Origin: GWE2-40-63 sp041664345
Lineage (GTDB): Bacteria > Bacteroidota > Bacteroidia > Bacteroidales > SZUA-534
Direction of reading: 5' to 3'
Length of the DNA: 64,000 nucleotides
NCBI GenBank assembly: GCA_041664345.1
Contig: JBAYKX010000025.1
Span: forward strand, 9,905 to 73,904
Shown here: positions 26,043-33,654 of the stretch, piece after piece
Layout: the number at the start of each line of letters is the position of its first letter
How positions within the stretch are numbered: position 1 is the first letter of the stretch
Program-made: the position numbers and the translations under genes
The notes under the pieces: generated by a model
What the model saw: only the letters and a program-made list of their open reading frames with translations
What the model was told of the DNA's origin: nothing
Database searches by the model: none

Positions 26043-26425
26043 TGAATCTTTTGCTTGATACACATACTTTTATCTGGTTCTTTAATGGTGATATACAATT
26101 ATCGTTAAGAGCTAAAAAAATAATTGAAGATACTAAAAATGCAAAGTTTGTAAGTATAGCTTCAATTTGGGAAGTTGCCATAAAAATTGGAGTAGGAAAA
26201 CTACATTTCGATGGAAATACCAGTGAGGTTGCCGACCTTATTGAGCAAAATGATTTTCAGATATTACCCATTGCTGTTTCACATACTGTAAGCTATGAAT
26301 TGCTTCCTTTGATTCATCGTGATCCTTTTGACAGAATGCTTGTTGCACAGGCAAATGAGGAAAAGCTGATCATTGTTACGGTTGATGAAAATATTCAAAA
26401 ATACGAAGTGAAAACTATATGGTAA
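26042..26425 (+). CDS. PIN-domain toxin (VapC-like ribonuclease)
   Basis: 127-residue PIN nuclease. Acidic residues expected for Mg2+ binding are present: Asp6 (LLLDTHTFIW), the Glu in SIWEVAIK (about 41), Asp in DPFDRMLVAQA (about 97) and Asp in VTVDENI (about 117). WFFNGD after the first motif is characteristic of the DUF2281-linked subgroup. Likely cleaves tRNA or rRNA when freed. The pair is a candidate stability module and is intact. Confidence 0.85.
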   Translation: MNLLLDTHTFIWFFNGDIQLSLRAKKIIEDTKNAKFVSIASIWEVAIKIGVGKLHFDGNTSEVADLIEQNDFQILPIAVSHTVSYELLPLIHRDPFDRMLVAQANEEKLIIVTVDENIQKYEVKTIW

Positions 26426-26473
26426 AAGTAGGTAAGCACTTATCCACAAAAACAAAACACTGTGGTTTTTAAT

Positions 26474-26513
26474 AGCGAAGCAGCATGCCCCGTTTGCTCG
26501 AGGGCGCTTCGCT
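26474..26513. terminator. Two-part hairpin downstream of the toxin gene
   Basis: AGCGAAGC (26474-26481) pairs with GCTTCGCT (26506-26513), and GCCC/GGGC (26487-26490 / 26502-26505) extends it inside. Only a short pyrimidine tail (TTTCCTT) follows, so it may be a REP-type element that also stops transcription. It lies between convergent genes. Confidence 0.5.
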
Positions 26514-26582
26514 TTCCTTAAAATCTCCTATATTTGGTTATTACAATCAAAGTAAATGATAATTGCCCATATGGCTTTGGTT

Positions 26583-27278
26583 TTAGGGCTTTGGTTTTGT
26601 CATTTCCAGAAGTTCCAGGCTTCGTAAAAACTCACCGTGTAAGGAAGCATGAATGGTGGTATGAACTTGGGTAATTGGGTGGGTAAAGCTTATTTCATGG
26701 GCATGTAAAAGCATGGTATCCATATTCCATCGTTCTTTGAACATCCGGTTTTGTTTGTTGCAACCATGGGGCCGGTCGCCAATGATGGGATGGAAAATAT
26801 GGGCAAAATGTTTACGAATCTGGTGCATGCGTCCGGTTTCAGGTTTTATTTCTACCAATGAATACCGTGAACTTTTGAAGTTGCCCAAAGCAACAGGGAT
26901 TTCCGTTTGCTGTAAAGTGGTATAATTTGTTACAGCTTCCTTTAAGATTCCTAATTCATTTTCAAGGGGATAATCAATAATTCCTAAATCCTGCGTAAAA
27001 CCGCGAACTACAGCCATATATTTTTTTGCGACCCTGTTTTCAGCAAATTGTTGGTTCATTTGCGAATTTATTTCAGGGTCGAGCGCAAAAAGCAATACAC
27101 CACTGGTTTTTCGGTCAAGTCGGTGAACAGGGAATACATGTTGACCGATTTGGTTGCGAAGTTCCTGTACGGCAAAAACTTTGGCTTCGTCGGCATACTT
27201 TGAGCGGTGCACCAATAATCCGTGCGGTTTATTGATGGCAATTAAATGGGAATCCTGATAAATTATTTCGAGTGTCAT
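26583..27278 (-). CDS. truC: tRNA pseudouridine(65) synthase TruC-like
   Basis: RluA-family pseudouridine synthase, 231 residues. Catalytic motif HRLDRKTSG (about residues 50-58, Asp nucleophile). The N-terminal pattern NKPHGLLVHRSKYA, the QIGQHVFPVHRLD stretch and the C-terminal GDRPHGCNKQNRMF followed by HAHEISFTHP match TruC of E. coli more closely than RluA, RluC or RluD. No S4 domain. Modifies U65 in tRNA, by homology. Confidence 0.82.
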   Translation of the reverse strand: MTLEIIYQDSHLIAINKPHGLLVHRSKYADEAKVFAVQELRNQIGQHVFPVHRLDRKTSGVLLFALDPEINSQMNQQFAENRVAKKYMAVVRGFTQDLGIIDYPLENELGILKEAVTNYTTLQQTEIPVALGNFKSSRYSLVEIKPETGRMHQIRKHFAHIFHPIIGDRPHGCNKQNRMFKERWNMDTMLLHAHEISFTHPITQVHTTIHASLHGEFLRSLELLEMTKPKP

Positions 27279-27350
27279 GGTTCAAAAATAGATGAAAACC
27301 CGACAAATAGAGCAATATTTAAATAAAAAGCTGATTTGATAATGATTAAT

Positions 27351-27516
27351 TTACCCTTTCGGCTGTCGCCACTTTCCCTTGAAAGGGAAAGAAGCATTGA
27401 ATAAACAGAACAACTTGCTCTATTAGTTCAGCACAAAATTTCATTCAATCAGATATCCCTTACTAGCAGGGGAGATGTCGACAACTTGTCCCGAAACTTC
27501 GGGAGACAGAGGGTAA
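27351..27516. mobile_element. Non-autonomous MITE-like element with terminal inverted repeats
   Basis: 166-bp element bounded by TTACCCT (27351-27357) and AGGGTAA (27510-27516), with subterminal CTGTC/GACAG. Each end contains its own hairpin: CTTTCCCTT-GA-AAGGGAAAG (27372-27391) and CCCGAA-AC-TTCGGG (27490-27503). No coding capacity. Similar palindromic intergenic elements are frequent in Bacteroidota, but I cannot name a family or see a clear target-site duplication. Confidence 0.5.
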
Positions 27517-27674
27517 AAAAATAGCAAACAACAAAATTGTATTATTTTCCTTTAATACCTAGACTTGACGACTGCAATCGGCACTTCATGCAAACAAGGA
27601 AGGAGCAGGGCGGTAATAAATTTATTATTTGAAGAAAGGTAACTATTCAGCAATAAAAAAAAACAATTAAAAAT

Positions 27675-27801
27675 GCCACAGATTCACAGAATAAATCAAA
27701 AATTAATTTACTCAGATTGTTCGCTTCGCTCAATTTTATTCGCATAGCGAATAATCTGAGTAATTCTTGTCATCAATTTTTTTAATCTGTGAATCTGTGG
27801 C
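27675..27801. repeat. Nested fold-back element
   Basis: Three nested inverted repeats around one centre: GCCACAGATTCACAGA (27675-27690) with its exact complement at 27786-27801; TTACTCAGATT (27708-27718) with 27753-27763; and TTCGCT copies (27720-27730) with AGCGAA (27746-27751). The 127-bp unit can form one long branched hairpin. The outer arm, CCACAGATTCACAG, is a motif I associate with dispersed Bacteroidota repeats. It may also act as terminator for the kinase-regulator operon. Confidence 0.75.
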
Positions 27802-27884
27802 TATTCCTTTTATTTCAAATACCTGTATAGTTACGAAGAAAGAAATTAGGTACAATATCCGATAATCATTTTAAATAAAAAGCG

Positions 27885-28613
27885 TTAGCTGAAATGGTCT
27901 TTCAGTTTTTTGCCATAACGACGGCTAATAACAACTTCATCTTTAATGCCTTTAAGTCTTACCCGGAAGGAATAATTAAACCATTTGTCCACTTCTTCAA
28001 TATAGTCGGTATTGATAATGGAATTCCGATGTACCCTTGAAAAATGTGTTGAAGGTAACCTATCTTCCCACTCTTTCATCGACTTGGTCACCAATCCCTT
28101 GTGACCATCAGAACAAGTTATATAGGTATAATCGCCTTCGGCATGAATCAAAACAATGGAATTTATTTTAAGGAATTGAACTTTTGTTCCAAGGGTAGTA
28201 AAAAGACGGTCATCGTAATTCAGGGGAGCATAATTTTTAGGAATAACCTCATCCGAAACTTCGAAACGCGATAGTGTTTTTTTTAACCGCTCATGCGAAA
28301 CAGGTTTCATCAAATAATCGAGTGCATTAATTTCAAAAGCACGAAGGGCATATTCGTCGTAAGCAGTTACAAATACAATTTTACCGGCAAAATCTATTTG
28401 ATCCATCAAGTCAAAACCGGTTTGGCCGGGCATTTGAATGTCGAGAAATACCAAGTCGGGACTCAACGATTCAATGGCTTTAATAGCCGACGGCACATCC
28501 TGAGCCTCTCCTACCAATTCTACTTCGGGATATTCCGCTAACATATTGGCTAAATCTTTGCGTGCCAACCGTTCGTCGTCAATAATCAGTACTTTTATTT
28601 TTGAATCAGCCAT
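27885..28613 (-). CDS. LytTR-family response regulator
   Basis: DNA-binding regulator, 242 residues from the ATG at 28613, which overlaps the kinase stop by 8 nt (28606-28613). An upstream in-frame ATG at 28637 is unlikely because the receiver domain begins directly after MADSKIKVLIIDDER. Receiver: acidic pair DDE, phospho-acceptor Asp near residue 55 in DLVFLDIQMPG, switch Lys in LMKPVSHE. The C-terminal LytTR domain (about 140-242) has the HRNSIIN element and the SRRYGKKLKDH end. It pairs with the kinase, and candidate binding sites lie upstream of the operon. Confidence 0.92.
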   Translation of the reverse strand: MADSKIKVLIIDDERLARKDLANMLAEYPEVELVGEAQDVPSAIKAIESLSPDLVFLDIQMPGQTGFDLMDQIDFAGKIVFVTAYDEYALRAFEINALDYLMKPVSHERLKKTLSRFEVSDEVIPKNYAPLNYDDRLFTTLGTKVQFLKINSIVLIHAEGDYTYITCSDGHKGLVTKSMKEWEDRLPSTHFSRVHRNSIINTDYIEEVDKWFNYSFRVRLKGIKDEVVISRRYGKKLKDHFS

Positions 28614-29691
28614 ACAAATGAGCTTCTTTGATTTCAATCCGTATGCAGCAATGAGTTTCGCTTTTTATTACTTCAAACCGGTAATCGTCATTATAGGCAT
28701 TTTTCAACCGCTTCTCCACGTTTTTTAATCCAATACCGGCTCCGCCATTATTAGCTACGTTTTGGCTCCGATCTATCCATTGGCCGGAATTGCATACTTC
28801 TATCAAAAGCCCAAACCCGGTTTTTTGAGTGGTTATACTTATCTTTAATGGCATTGGGCTTGTTTTCATACCATATTTAACGGCATTCTCAACTAAAGGG
28901 TGAAGTAAAAAACTGAGAATCTGACAGTTCTGTGTATTATCGGCAATGTGGTATTCAATTTCCAGTTTTTCTTCAAAACGTTTTTTTTCGATGGAAAAAT
29001 AGTGTTTCACCGCTTCCAATTCACTTATAAGGGTAACATAAACCGCATCTTTATGGAGCAATGAATAACGGAGGAATTCCGACAATTCTGTGATCATTTC
29101 TTTTGCATGATTTTGGTTTTCGTCCACTAATGCCCGTATTGAATTCAGGGAATTAAATAAAAAATGAGGATTTAATTGGTACCGCAGCATCTCCATCTGT
29201 GCTTTTTGTGCCATCATTTCTGCCTCGCGGGCATGTTGTTTTTCGTTTTGCCAATCGAGGGCATATTTTAAACCAAAATATAGTGAACTCCACGAGGTAA
29301 GCAATATGGCATAAAGCAAACTATATCGTAGCATTTGTTTAAAAACAATCTGTTGTTTAAGTATTTCTGCCCCATTATCCCAGAAAAAATGGCTCACAAA
29401 CATGTCAGTATAAGTCCAAAGAAGGGTAGCTAAGGCCGATCCCACAATAATTACCAACGGTAACCATTGTAAACGCTCAATACGGGTGTACATGTATTGG
29501 TAAGGGTAGCGCAATAATGAGGTTATACCAATTCCCAGAATATATGTAAAGGTGTATAGCAGCAAATCCTCCAAACTCCATTTCTTGAACATGGTAGCAA
29601 TAACCGTATATATAATATAATACGATACCCACCCAATGATTTGCAATATCCAGAATAACTTGTTGGCAGTTAGTTTAAACATGGCTTTCAA
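28606..29691 (-). CDS. LytS/YehU-type sensor histidine kinase
   Basis: Membrane kinase of the HisKA-like LytS family, 361 residues. Four membrane helices lie in the first 140 residues (about 12-32, 38-60, 72-95 and 112-135) with almost no periplasmic domain. A short coiled coil leads to the phospho-acceptor motif QLNPHFLFNSLNSIRA (His near 174), and a HATPase_c domain follows with LLHPLVENAVKYG (N box) and GAGIGLKNVEKRL (G box). The signal is unknown; the small extracellular surface suggests membrane or lipid sensing. First gene of the two-gene operon. Confidence 0.92.
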   Translation of the reverse strand: MKAMFKLTANKLFWILQIIGWVSYYIIYTVIATMFKKWSLEDLLLYTFTYILGIGITSLLRYPYQYMYTRIERLQWLPLVIIVGSALATLLWTYTDMFVSHFFWDNGAEILKQQIVFKQMLRYSLLYAILLTSWSSLYFGLKYALDWQNEKQHAREAEMMAQKAQMEMLRYQLNPHFLFNSLNSIRALVDENQNHAKEMITELSEFLRYSLLHKDAVYVTLISELEAVKHYFSIEKKRFEEKLEIEYHIADNTQNCQILSFLLHPLVENAVKYGMKTSPMPLKISITTQKTGFGLLIEVCNSGQWIDRSQNVANNGGAGIGLKNVEKRLKNAYNDDYRFEVIKSETHCCIRIEIKEAHLYG

Positions 29692-29733
29692 TTTTCTATC
29701 ACAATATTACAACATCTTTCAGTTATTTTAAAC

Positions 29734-29741
29734 CAAAATTA
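29734..29741 (-). promoter_or_regulatory. Candidate -7 box (TAATTTTG) of the kinase-regulator operon
   Basis: On the minus strand TAATTTTG matches TAnnTTTG exactly, 43 bp before the kinase start. No -33 TTG is seen. The place is occupied by the tandem sites at 29744-29772, which suggests a promoter controlled by a protein bound there. Confidence 0.5.
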
Positions 29742-29743
29742 GA

Positions 29744-29772
29744 CGAGCGGCTAAATAGTCCGTTAAGCGGTT
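29744..29772 (-). promoter_or_regulatory. Tandem regulator sites upstream of the kinase gene
   Basis: On the minus strand AACCGCTTA (29772-29764) and AGCCGCTCG (29752-29744) start exactly 20 bp apart, two helical turns. The complement of the first, TCCGTTAAG at 29759-29767 on the plus strand, fits the published LytTR recognition consensus (A/T)(A/C)(C/A)GTTN(A/G)(T/G). A 13-bp block (29760-29772) is repeated exactly, inverted, at 29984-29996. Inferred binding site for the LytTR regulator of the same operon. Confidence 0.5.
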
Positions 29773-29983
29773 AATTTTATTTAGTCGTTTAGGAGATAGC
29801 CTAATTACGCTCATTAACAGGCAGTTTGCGTTTTTATATATATGCCATTTATTAATGCAAGATGAATGAAGTACTGATTTTATACTGTTTTAAAGAATTG
29901 ATAAGTAAGGTGTCATTTCCCCTGAAAAGCCCATTTAGATTACAATTAGAGGGATTTTGTAAATAGGATTGCTTAATAAGAGA

Positions 29984-30015
29984 AACCGCTTAACGGAAAA
30001 AACAACCGCTTATCG
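29984..30015 (+). promoter_or_regulatory. Mirror copy of the tandem regulator sites
   Basis: AACCGCTTAACG (29984-29995) and AACCGCTTATCG (30004-30015) are 20 bp apart and differ by one base. The pair faces rightward to the small broken gene at 30087, and TATCTTTT (30020-30027), 7 of 8 to the -7 consensus, lies just downstream. The first unit is an exact inverted copy of the site near the kinase gene. Confidence 0.5.
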
Positions 30016-30086
30016 AAAATATCTTTTTCTATTGAAAAATGTTCATGAAATTTGATGAACTATAATAAATTCTTAAAACCGCTGTT

Positions 30087-30281
30087 ATGAATTCACTTTA
30101 TTTGATACTTATAGGGATAAGCTTTACAGCAGGTGTTTTGGTAACATAGATGGGAGATGAAAGCAATGCCAAAATAAAGACAGTTTGTGAGGAGAAAAAA
30201 AACAAAATTGAAGACGATTTAAAGGTGGTTGAAAAAGAAGCTGATAATTTAGAATCATGGTTTACTATTAAAAAGAATTAA
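30087..30281 (+). pseudogene. Small membrane-anchored protein gene interrupted by one TAG
   Basis: The frame opens with ATG at 30087 and encodes a hydrophobic start (MNSLYLILIGISFTAGVLVT) of 20 residues. It hits TAG at 30147-30149, then continues open for 43 codons (MGDESNAKIKTV...DNLESWFTIKKN) to TAA at 30279. Joined, it would be a 64-residue protein with one membrane helix and a charged helical tail. The polar tail directly after the helix and the position behind the tandem sites suggest one former gene. Alternatively the second ATG (30150) is the start of a separate 43-residue protein. Confidence 0.45.
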
Positions 30282-30465
30282 ACTGATAATTAGTATTGAT
30301 AAGGATAAATAACCCGAAATCTTCTTCTGTTTTAATCAATGTCAGTCCCGGATAACTTTTTCCAGGACTTTTTTTTGAAGCAAATCTTGAATAGTAAATT
30401 GTACTTGATTGTAAACAGGAGCAGATTTGTGGTAACAAATCGCTCAATTTGGGTTTAACGCAGTT

Positions 30466-31173
30466 TTAAGATTTCATGCTTCGAAATGTAAACAAACCAA
30501 TACCCAAAAGAATTGATGCAAAACCCAACCAAAAAATTGACCACGGAAAATCGGAAGGTATGAATTGAATGGCGTAAGAGAGAATATTCTCATTTATGAC
30601 AAACAGTTCTTTGAGGGAGAATTTTTGTAACATATATCGGGAGTACTCCAATGTAAATGAGAGTATTATTATTAGTGAACCGACTATCAATAGCATCCAT
30701 TCTTTACCGGCTAACTTTGTATTTTTATTTCTCTCAGTAAAATAGAAAATAGCCAAACCAAATGCGATCATAGCAACGGAAAGCAGAACCGGCGCAATTA
30801 CAGGACCTACCCAGGTGGTAGGTAGCAAAAACAATACATCCCAGGTTTGCCAACTTACAGGCCAATGAATCAACAATTTCAGGAAGAAATAATAAAAGAG
30901 GTCCCAAATAGCAAAACTATAAATGAAATAGCCGAGTTTTTCAGTTTTGGTTTTACCGGCTAAAATGCCTATTGACACTAGCATCAAAAGGGTTGCCGAC
31001 TCTCGTAAAAGTTCAGTAAGGGCAATAGTTGGGCTCATCATTTTTAATGGAAAATCGAACCCTTCGGGATAATACAATTCTCTTAAATATATTACAACCG
31101 AACTCTCCAATAAGCCCATGGCTAGGCTGAAAACCGTGATCCAAGATATTTTCAGGATTGTATGTTTATTCAT
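30466..31173 (-). CDS. Multi-pass membrane protein of unknown function
   Basis: 235 residues with about six membrane helices (roughly 8-30, 48-72, 82-102, 115-140, 158-178, 208-230). Short charged loops; a Trp/Pro-rich segment (HWPVSWQTWDVLFLLPTTWVG pieces) sits between helices 3 and 4. I recognise no transporter or enzyme motif. It is transcribed leftward as a single gene and a divergent gene begins 130 bp to the right. Confidence 0.65.
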   Translation of the reverse strand: MNKHTILKISWITVFSLAMGLLESSVVIYLRELYYPEGFDFPLKMMSPTIALTELLRESATLLMLVSIGILAGKTKTEKLGYFIYSFAIWDLFYYFFLKLLIHWPVSWQTWDVLFLLPTTWVGPVIAPVLLSVAMIAFGLAIFYFTERNKNTKLAGKEWMLLIVGSLIIILSFTLEYSRYMLQKFSLKELFVINENILSYAIQFIPSDFPWSIFWLGFASILLGIGLFTFRSMKS

Positions 31174-31242
31174 ATAATTACTAATTGTTTATAAAGTTGG
31201 TTCAAATTCCAATACGAAAAATGTATTTTGAATTATTTTCAC

Positions 31243-31250
31243 TAATTTCG
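31243..31250 (+). promoter_or_regulatory. Candidate -7 box (TAATTTCG)
   Basis: TAATTTCG fits the TAnnTTCG variant of the Bacteroidota -7 element, 53 bp before the start at 31304. Confidence 0.35.
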
Positions 31251-31303
31251 GGAACGTATTAACAATCAATAGTAGAAATAATCCTTGAAATAATAAGTAT
31301 CTT

Positions 31304-31858
31304 ATGGAAATTAAAGGAACGGCCGTTAAAAGCATACCCGAATTTGTTGGACAGAAATATGCATCGGAATATGCCCGATGGATGAATTCATTGCCCGACG
31401 CATCAAAAAAAATAATTGAATCGGTAAACGCAGCCAATTGGTATCCATTAATGGCTGCCGGTGTGGAGCCTACAAAAAAAGTAGGCGAAATGTTTTTTGG
31501 AGGCGATTACAAAAAAGGTGCCTGGGAAATGGGTCGCTTTAGCGCTGATGTTTCGTTAAACGGGATATACAAGTTGTATGTAAAAATGTCCTCACCAGGT
31601 CACATCATTTCCCGTGCAAGCAGGATTTTTGCAGCCTATTACACTCCATCAAAAATGGAATCTGCTGAATTACGCCCGAACTCCGTAAAATTAATTATGA
31701 CCGAGTTTGATCAGCCCAGCGAGGTGATAGAATACCGGATTGCCGGTTGGATTGAACGCGCCCTTGAAATTTCAGGTTGTAAGGGTATTGAAGTGAAAAT
31801 TACCGAATCGTTGGCCAAAGGAAACAAACGGACTGTTTTTGAAAATAGCTGGAAGTAA
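31304..31858 (+). CDS. Cytosolic protein of unknown function (184 residues)
   Basis: Soluble protein without signal peptide or membrane helix. It has a helical N-terminal half (VGQKYASEYARWMNSLPDASKKI) and a second half with a beta hairpin and helix (SVKLIMTEFDQPSEVIEYRIAGW, pieces). The layout 'helix-rich part followed by xxG-W-hxxxLExxG' loosely recalls sensory domains of the 4-vinyl-reductase or heme-NO-binding type, but I cannot confirm this. Single gene, convergent with the phosphatase gene. Codon use is like its neighbours. Confidence 0.65.
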   Translation: MEIKGTAVKSIPEFVGQKYASEYARWMNSLPDASKKIIESVNAANWYPLMAAGVEPTKKVGEMFFGGDYKKGAWEMGRFSADVSLNGIYKLYVKMSSPGHIISRASRIFAAYYTPSKMESAELRPNSVKLIMTEFDQPSEVIEYRIAGWIERALEISGCKGIEVKITESLAKGNKRTVFENSWK

Positions 31859-31878
31859 TTTTTAGGTATTACCAAATA

Positions 31879-31920
31879 AAATGAAAACGAACTACGATTT
31901 TGCATGGTCCGTTTTCATTT
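31879..31920. terminator. Possible bidirectional hairpin between convergent genes
   Basis: AAATGAAAACG (31879-31889) is exactly complementary to CGTTTTCATTT (31910-31920) with a 20-nt loop. No long T run follows, so termination efficiency is uncertain. Confidence 0.4.
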
Positions 31921-31950
31921 GGCAATTGATTTTAATAAAGACTACTCCAA

Positions 31951-33399
31951 TTATAAAATGTCATTTGTAAACACTTTTCCAAATCTGTCGGTAATCTTTA
32001 CCGTGATTTTGGCGTTTGGTATTTTAATTTTAGCCTTGAAAAGATGATGCGTGTCGCCTATACCCAGCCAACTATATTTTTTATTGGAATTCGGGGGATA
32101 GGTTAATTTTGCCAAAGGGTCTTCGCCCCAGTATTGTTCCATTTCGCCCATTAAGATATCATTTTCGAACCATTGCACTTTCCAAGCAGGATCGTAATTA
32201 AATACATTGACAACAATAGAGTCAGGGTTTAATAAGTCAGGTCCGTAGGGATAAAGTTTAAACTGTTCTTCCTTTTCCATGCCAACTCCTTTAAAATACC
32301 AACTAATACTATCACCATTTACTTCATAAACGGTATAACCTTTGGGTGTTCCGTCGGTGCCAATTTCACCTTGCCACCAGGCCGCACAAACTGCGGAATG
32401 GGTATGTTCAAATAGTTTGGGTGCAATGATGGTATTCCATTGGGTGTGACTGTGTCCGGCTAAAATATGTGTGTTGAAAGGTGTGAGTATTTTGTAAAGT
32501 GCATCGCGGTTCATTAAGGAATTTGATAAAGTGGTAGAATAACTGTCGGCCTTTTCTGATTCGCCATAAACGGTGGGAATATGAAGTGAGACAATGACGG
32601 TGCTTCCAACCTTAATTGCCGATAAATCTTTTTCAAGCCATGCTAATTGGGTTTCATTAACATAGCCAATATAACGATAAGAATAGCCATAATAGAATAC
32701 ATCTTTTAAAACTACATAATGAATGTTGCCTTTGTTGAAGGAATAGTAGCTTGGTCCTAGTTTTGCGGAATATGATTTTGCCGACAACTCATCCGACCGT
32801 TCGTTATAATCCATATCGTGGTTCCCAACCACTTGATAAAAGGGCAACTTTGTTTTTGCAATAATCTGTTTGTAAGTGTCGTACAATTCTAGGTTATCAA
32901 ACACATTATCGCCCAAACTAATGGCATGAACAGGTTTTTTGGCAGACAAATTATCTGCCGTTTTTTTTATATCAGCAATAACTAATTTCAATAACTCACA
33001 ATCGGCTTGGTCAATCACCTGCGGATCGCCCGCTGCTATAAATGCATGTTGGGTTTGCGATTGTTTGGATGGAGTAAGTTCAAAATCAATTTGTTGATTT
33101 TTGCTTTGTGCATTTATGGCAGCATAAAAAACCGGAACTCCATCAACAATTGGCGATTCATAACCCGATGGAAGTGAATAGAATATAAATTCTCTATCGG
33201 AACTGGAAGAAAGAGCATATATACCATCTTTGTCGGTATTAACAACCGATATTCCATCGCTAACTACAACAGAAGCTATGGCTTGTTTATTGGAGGTTAT
33301 TTTACCTGTAATTTGAATCGGGAATGCGTTGTCGAATCCAAATACTGAGCCGGTTATTCCCAGAATAACGATATAAAGAACTAGTGCTTTTTTTATCAT
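31951..33399 (-). CDS. Secreted calcineurin-like phosphoesterase with N- and C-terminal accessory domains
   Basis: 482 residues: signal peptide (about 1-22), a small carboxypeptidase-regulatory-like beta domain (about 28-110) and a metallophosphatase core with GDPQV (about 126), SLGDNVFD (about 165), VVGNHDMDYN (about 190) and AGHSHTQWN (about 315). A beta-rich C-terminal domain (about 370-482) follows. All metal ligands expected for a dinuclear site are present. This N-core-C plan is common in Bacteroidota surface or periplasmic phosphatases. It lies at the downstream end of the Sus-like locus, 255 bp after the esterase gene, so membership is probable but not certain. Confidence 0.85.
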   Translation of the reverse strand: MIKKALVLYIVILGITGSVFGFDNAFPIQITGKITSNKQAIASVVVSDGISVVNTDKDGIYALSSSSDREFIFYSLPSGYESPIVDGVPVFYAAINAQSKNQQIDFELTPSKQSQTQHAFIAAGDPQVIDQADCELLKLVIADIKKTADNLSAKKPVHAISLGDNVFDNLELYDTYKQIIAKTKLPFYQVVGNHDMDYNERSDELSAKSYSAKLGPSYYSFNKGNIHYVVLKDVFYYGYSYRYIGYVNETQLAWLEKDLSAIKVGSTVIVSLHIPTVYGESEKADSYSTTLSNSLMNRDALYKILTPFNTHILAGHSHTQWNTIIAPKLFEHTHSAVCAAWWQGEIGTDGTPKGYTVYEVNGDSISWYFKGVGMEKEEQFKLYPYGPDLLNPDSIVVNVFNYDPAWKVQWFENDILMGEMEQYWGEDPLAKLTYPPNSNKKYSWLGIGDTHHLFKAKIKIPNAKITVKITDRFGKVFTNDIL

Positions 33400-33514
33400 A
33401 GTTTCAAGTTAAAATTGTTAATTTTTAAAGGGTAATCTATTTAGTGCTTCTTAGAGAACTACAACTAAGGAGAAGCCGATCTCACGCCGCGATAGCAAGA
33501 AAACTTCAAAAAAA

Positions 33515-33549
33515 CAAAAAACAAATATCAAATATCAAAACTCAGAATG
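33515..33549. repeat. Degenerate heptamer array, left arm
   Basis: Five 7-bp units CAAAAAA, CAAATAT, CAAATAT, CAAAACT, CAGAATG. Lies between the phosphatase and esterase genes. A second heptamer array 63 bp to the right has the complementary composition. Confidence 0.6.
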
Positions 33550-33611
33550 AACAATCACATCTTTTTAATAATTAGTATTTTAACATTGCCCATATTTTGA
33601 GTTTTGGTACC

Positions 33612-33646
33612 TTTTTGATTTTTGAGTATTGATTTTCGAGTTTTCT
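33612..33646. repeat. Degenerate heptamer array, right arm
   Basis: Five 7-bp units TTTTTGA, TTTTTGA, GTATTGA, TTTTCGA, GTTTTCT. Complementary in composition to the left arm (TCAAAAA-like units), so the two could pair as an imperfect hairpin. It ends 9 bp before the esterase stop. Confidence 0.6.
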
Positions 33647-33654
33647 TAATAACA

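Larger units (their letters stand above)
27279..27884. other. Repeat-rich 606-bp intergenic region
   Basis: No protein-coding gene is credible here. The stretch holds two palindromic mobile-like elements (27351-27516 and 27675-27801), listed separately, with AT-rich DNA between them. The second element begins 83 bp after the end of the LytTR regulator gene. Confidence 0.6.
29692..30465. other. 774-bp regulatory intergenic region
   Basis: Between the kinase gene and a membrane-protein gene that both read leftward. It contains the kinase promoter candidate, two pairs of tandem sites in mirror orientation, and a small rightward reading frame broken by a stop codon (30087-30281). About 30282-30465 shows no further structure, only a small pyrimidine/purine hairpin (TCCCGG...CCAGGA-like) near 30343-30368. 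Confidence 0.6.
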
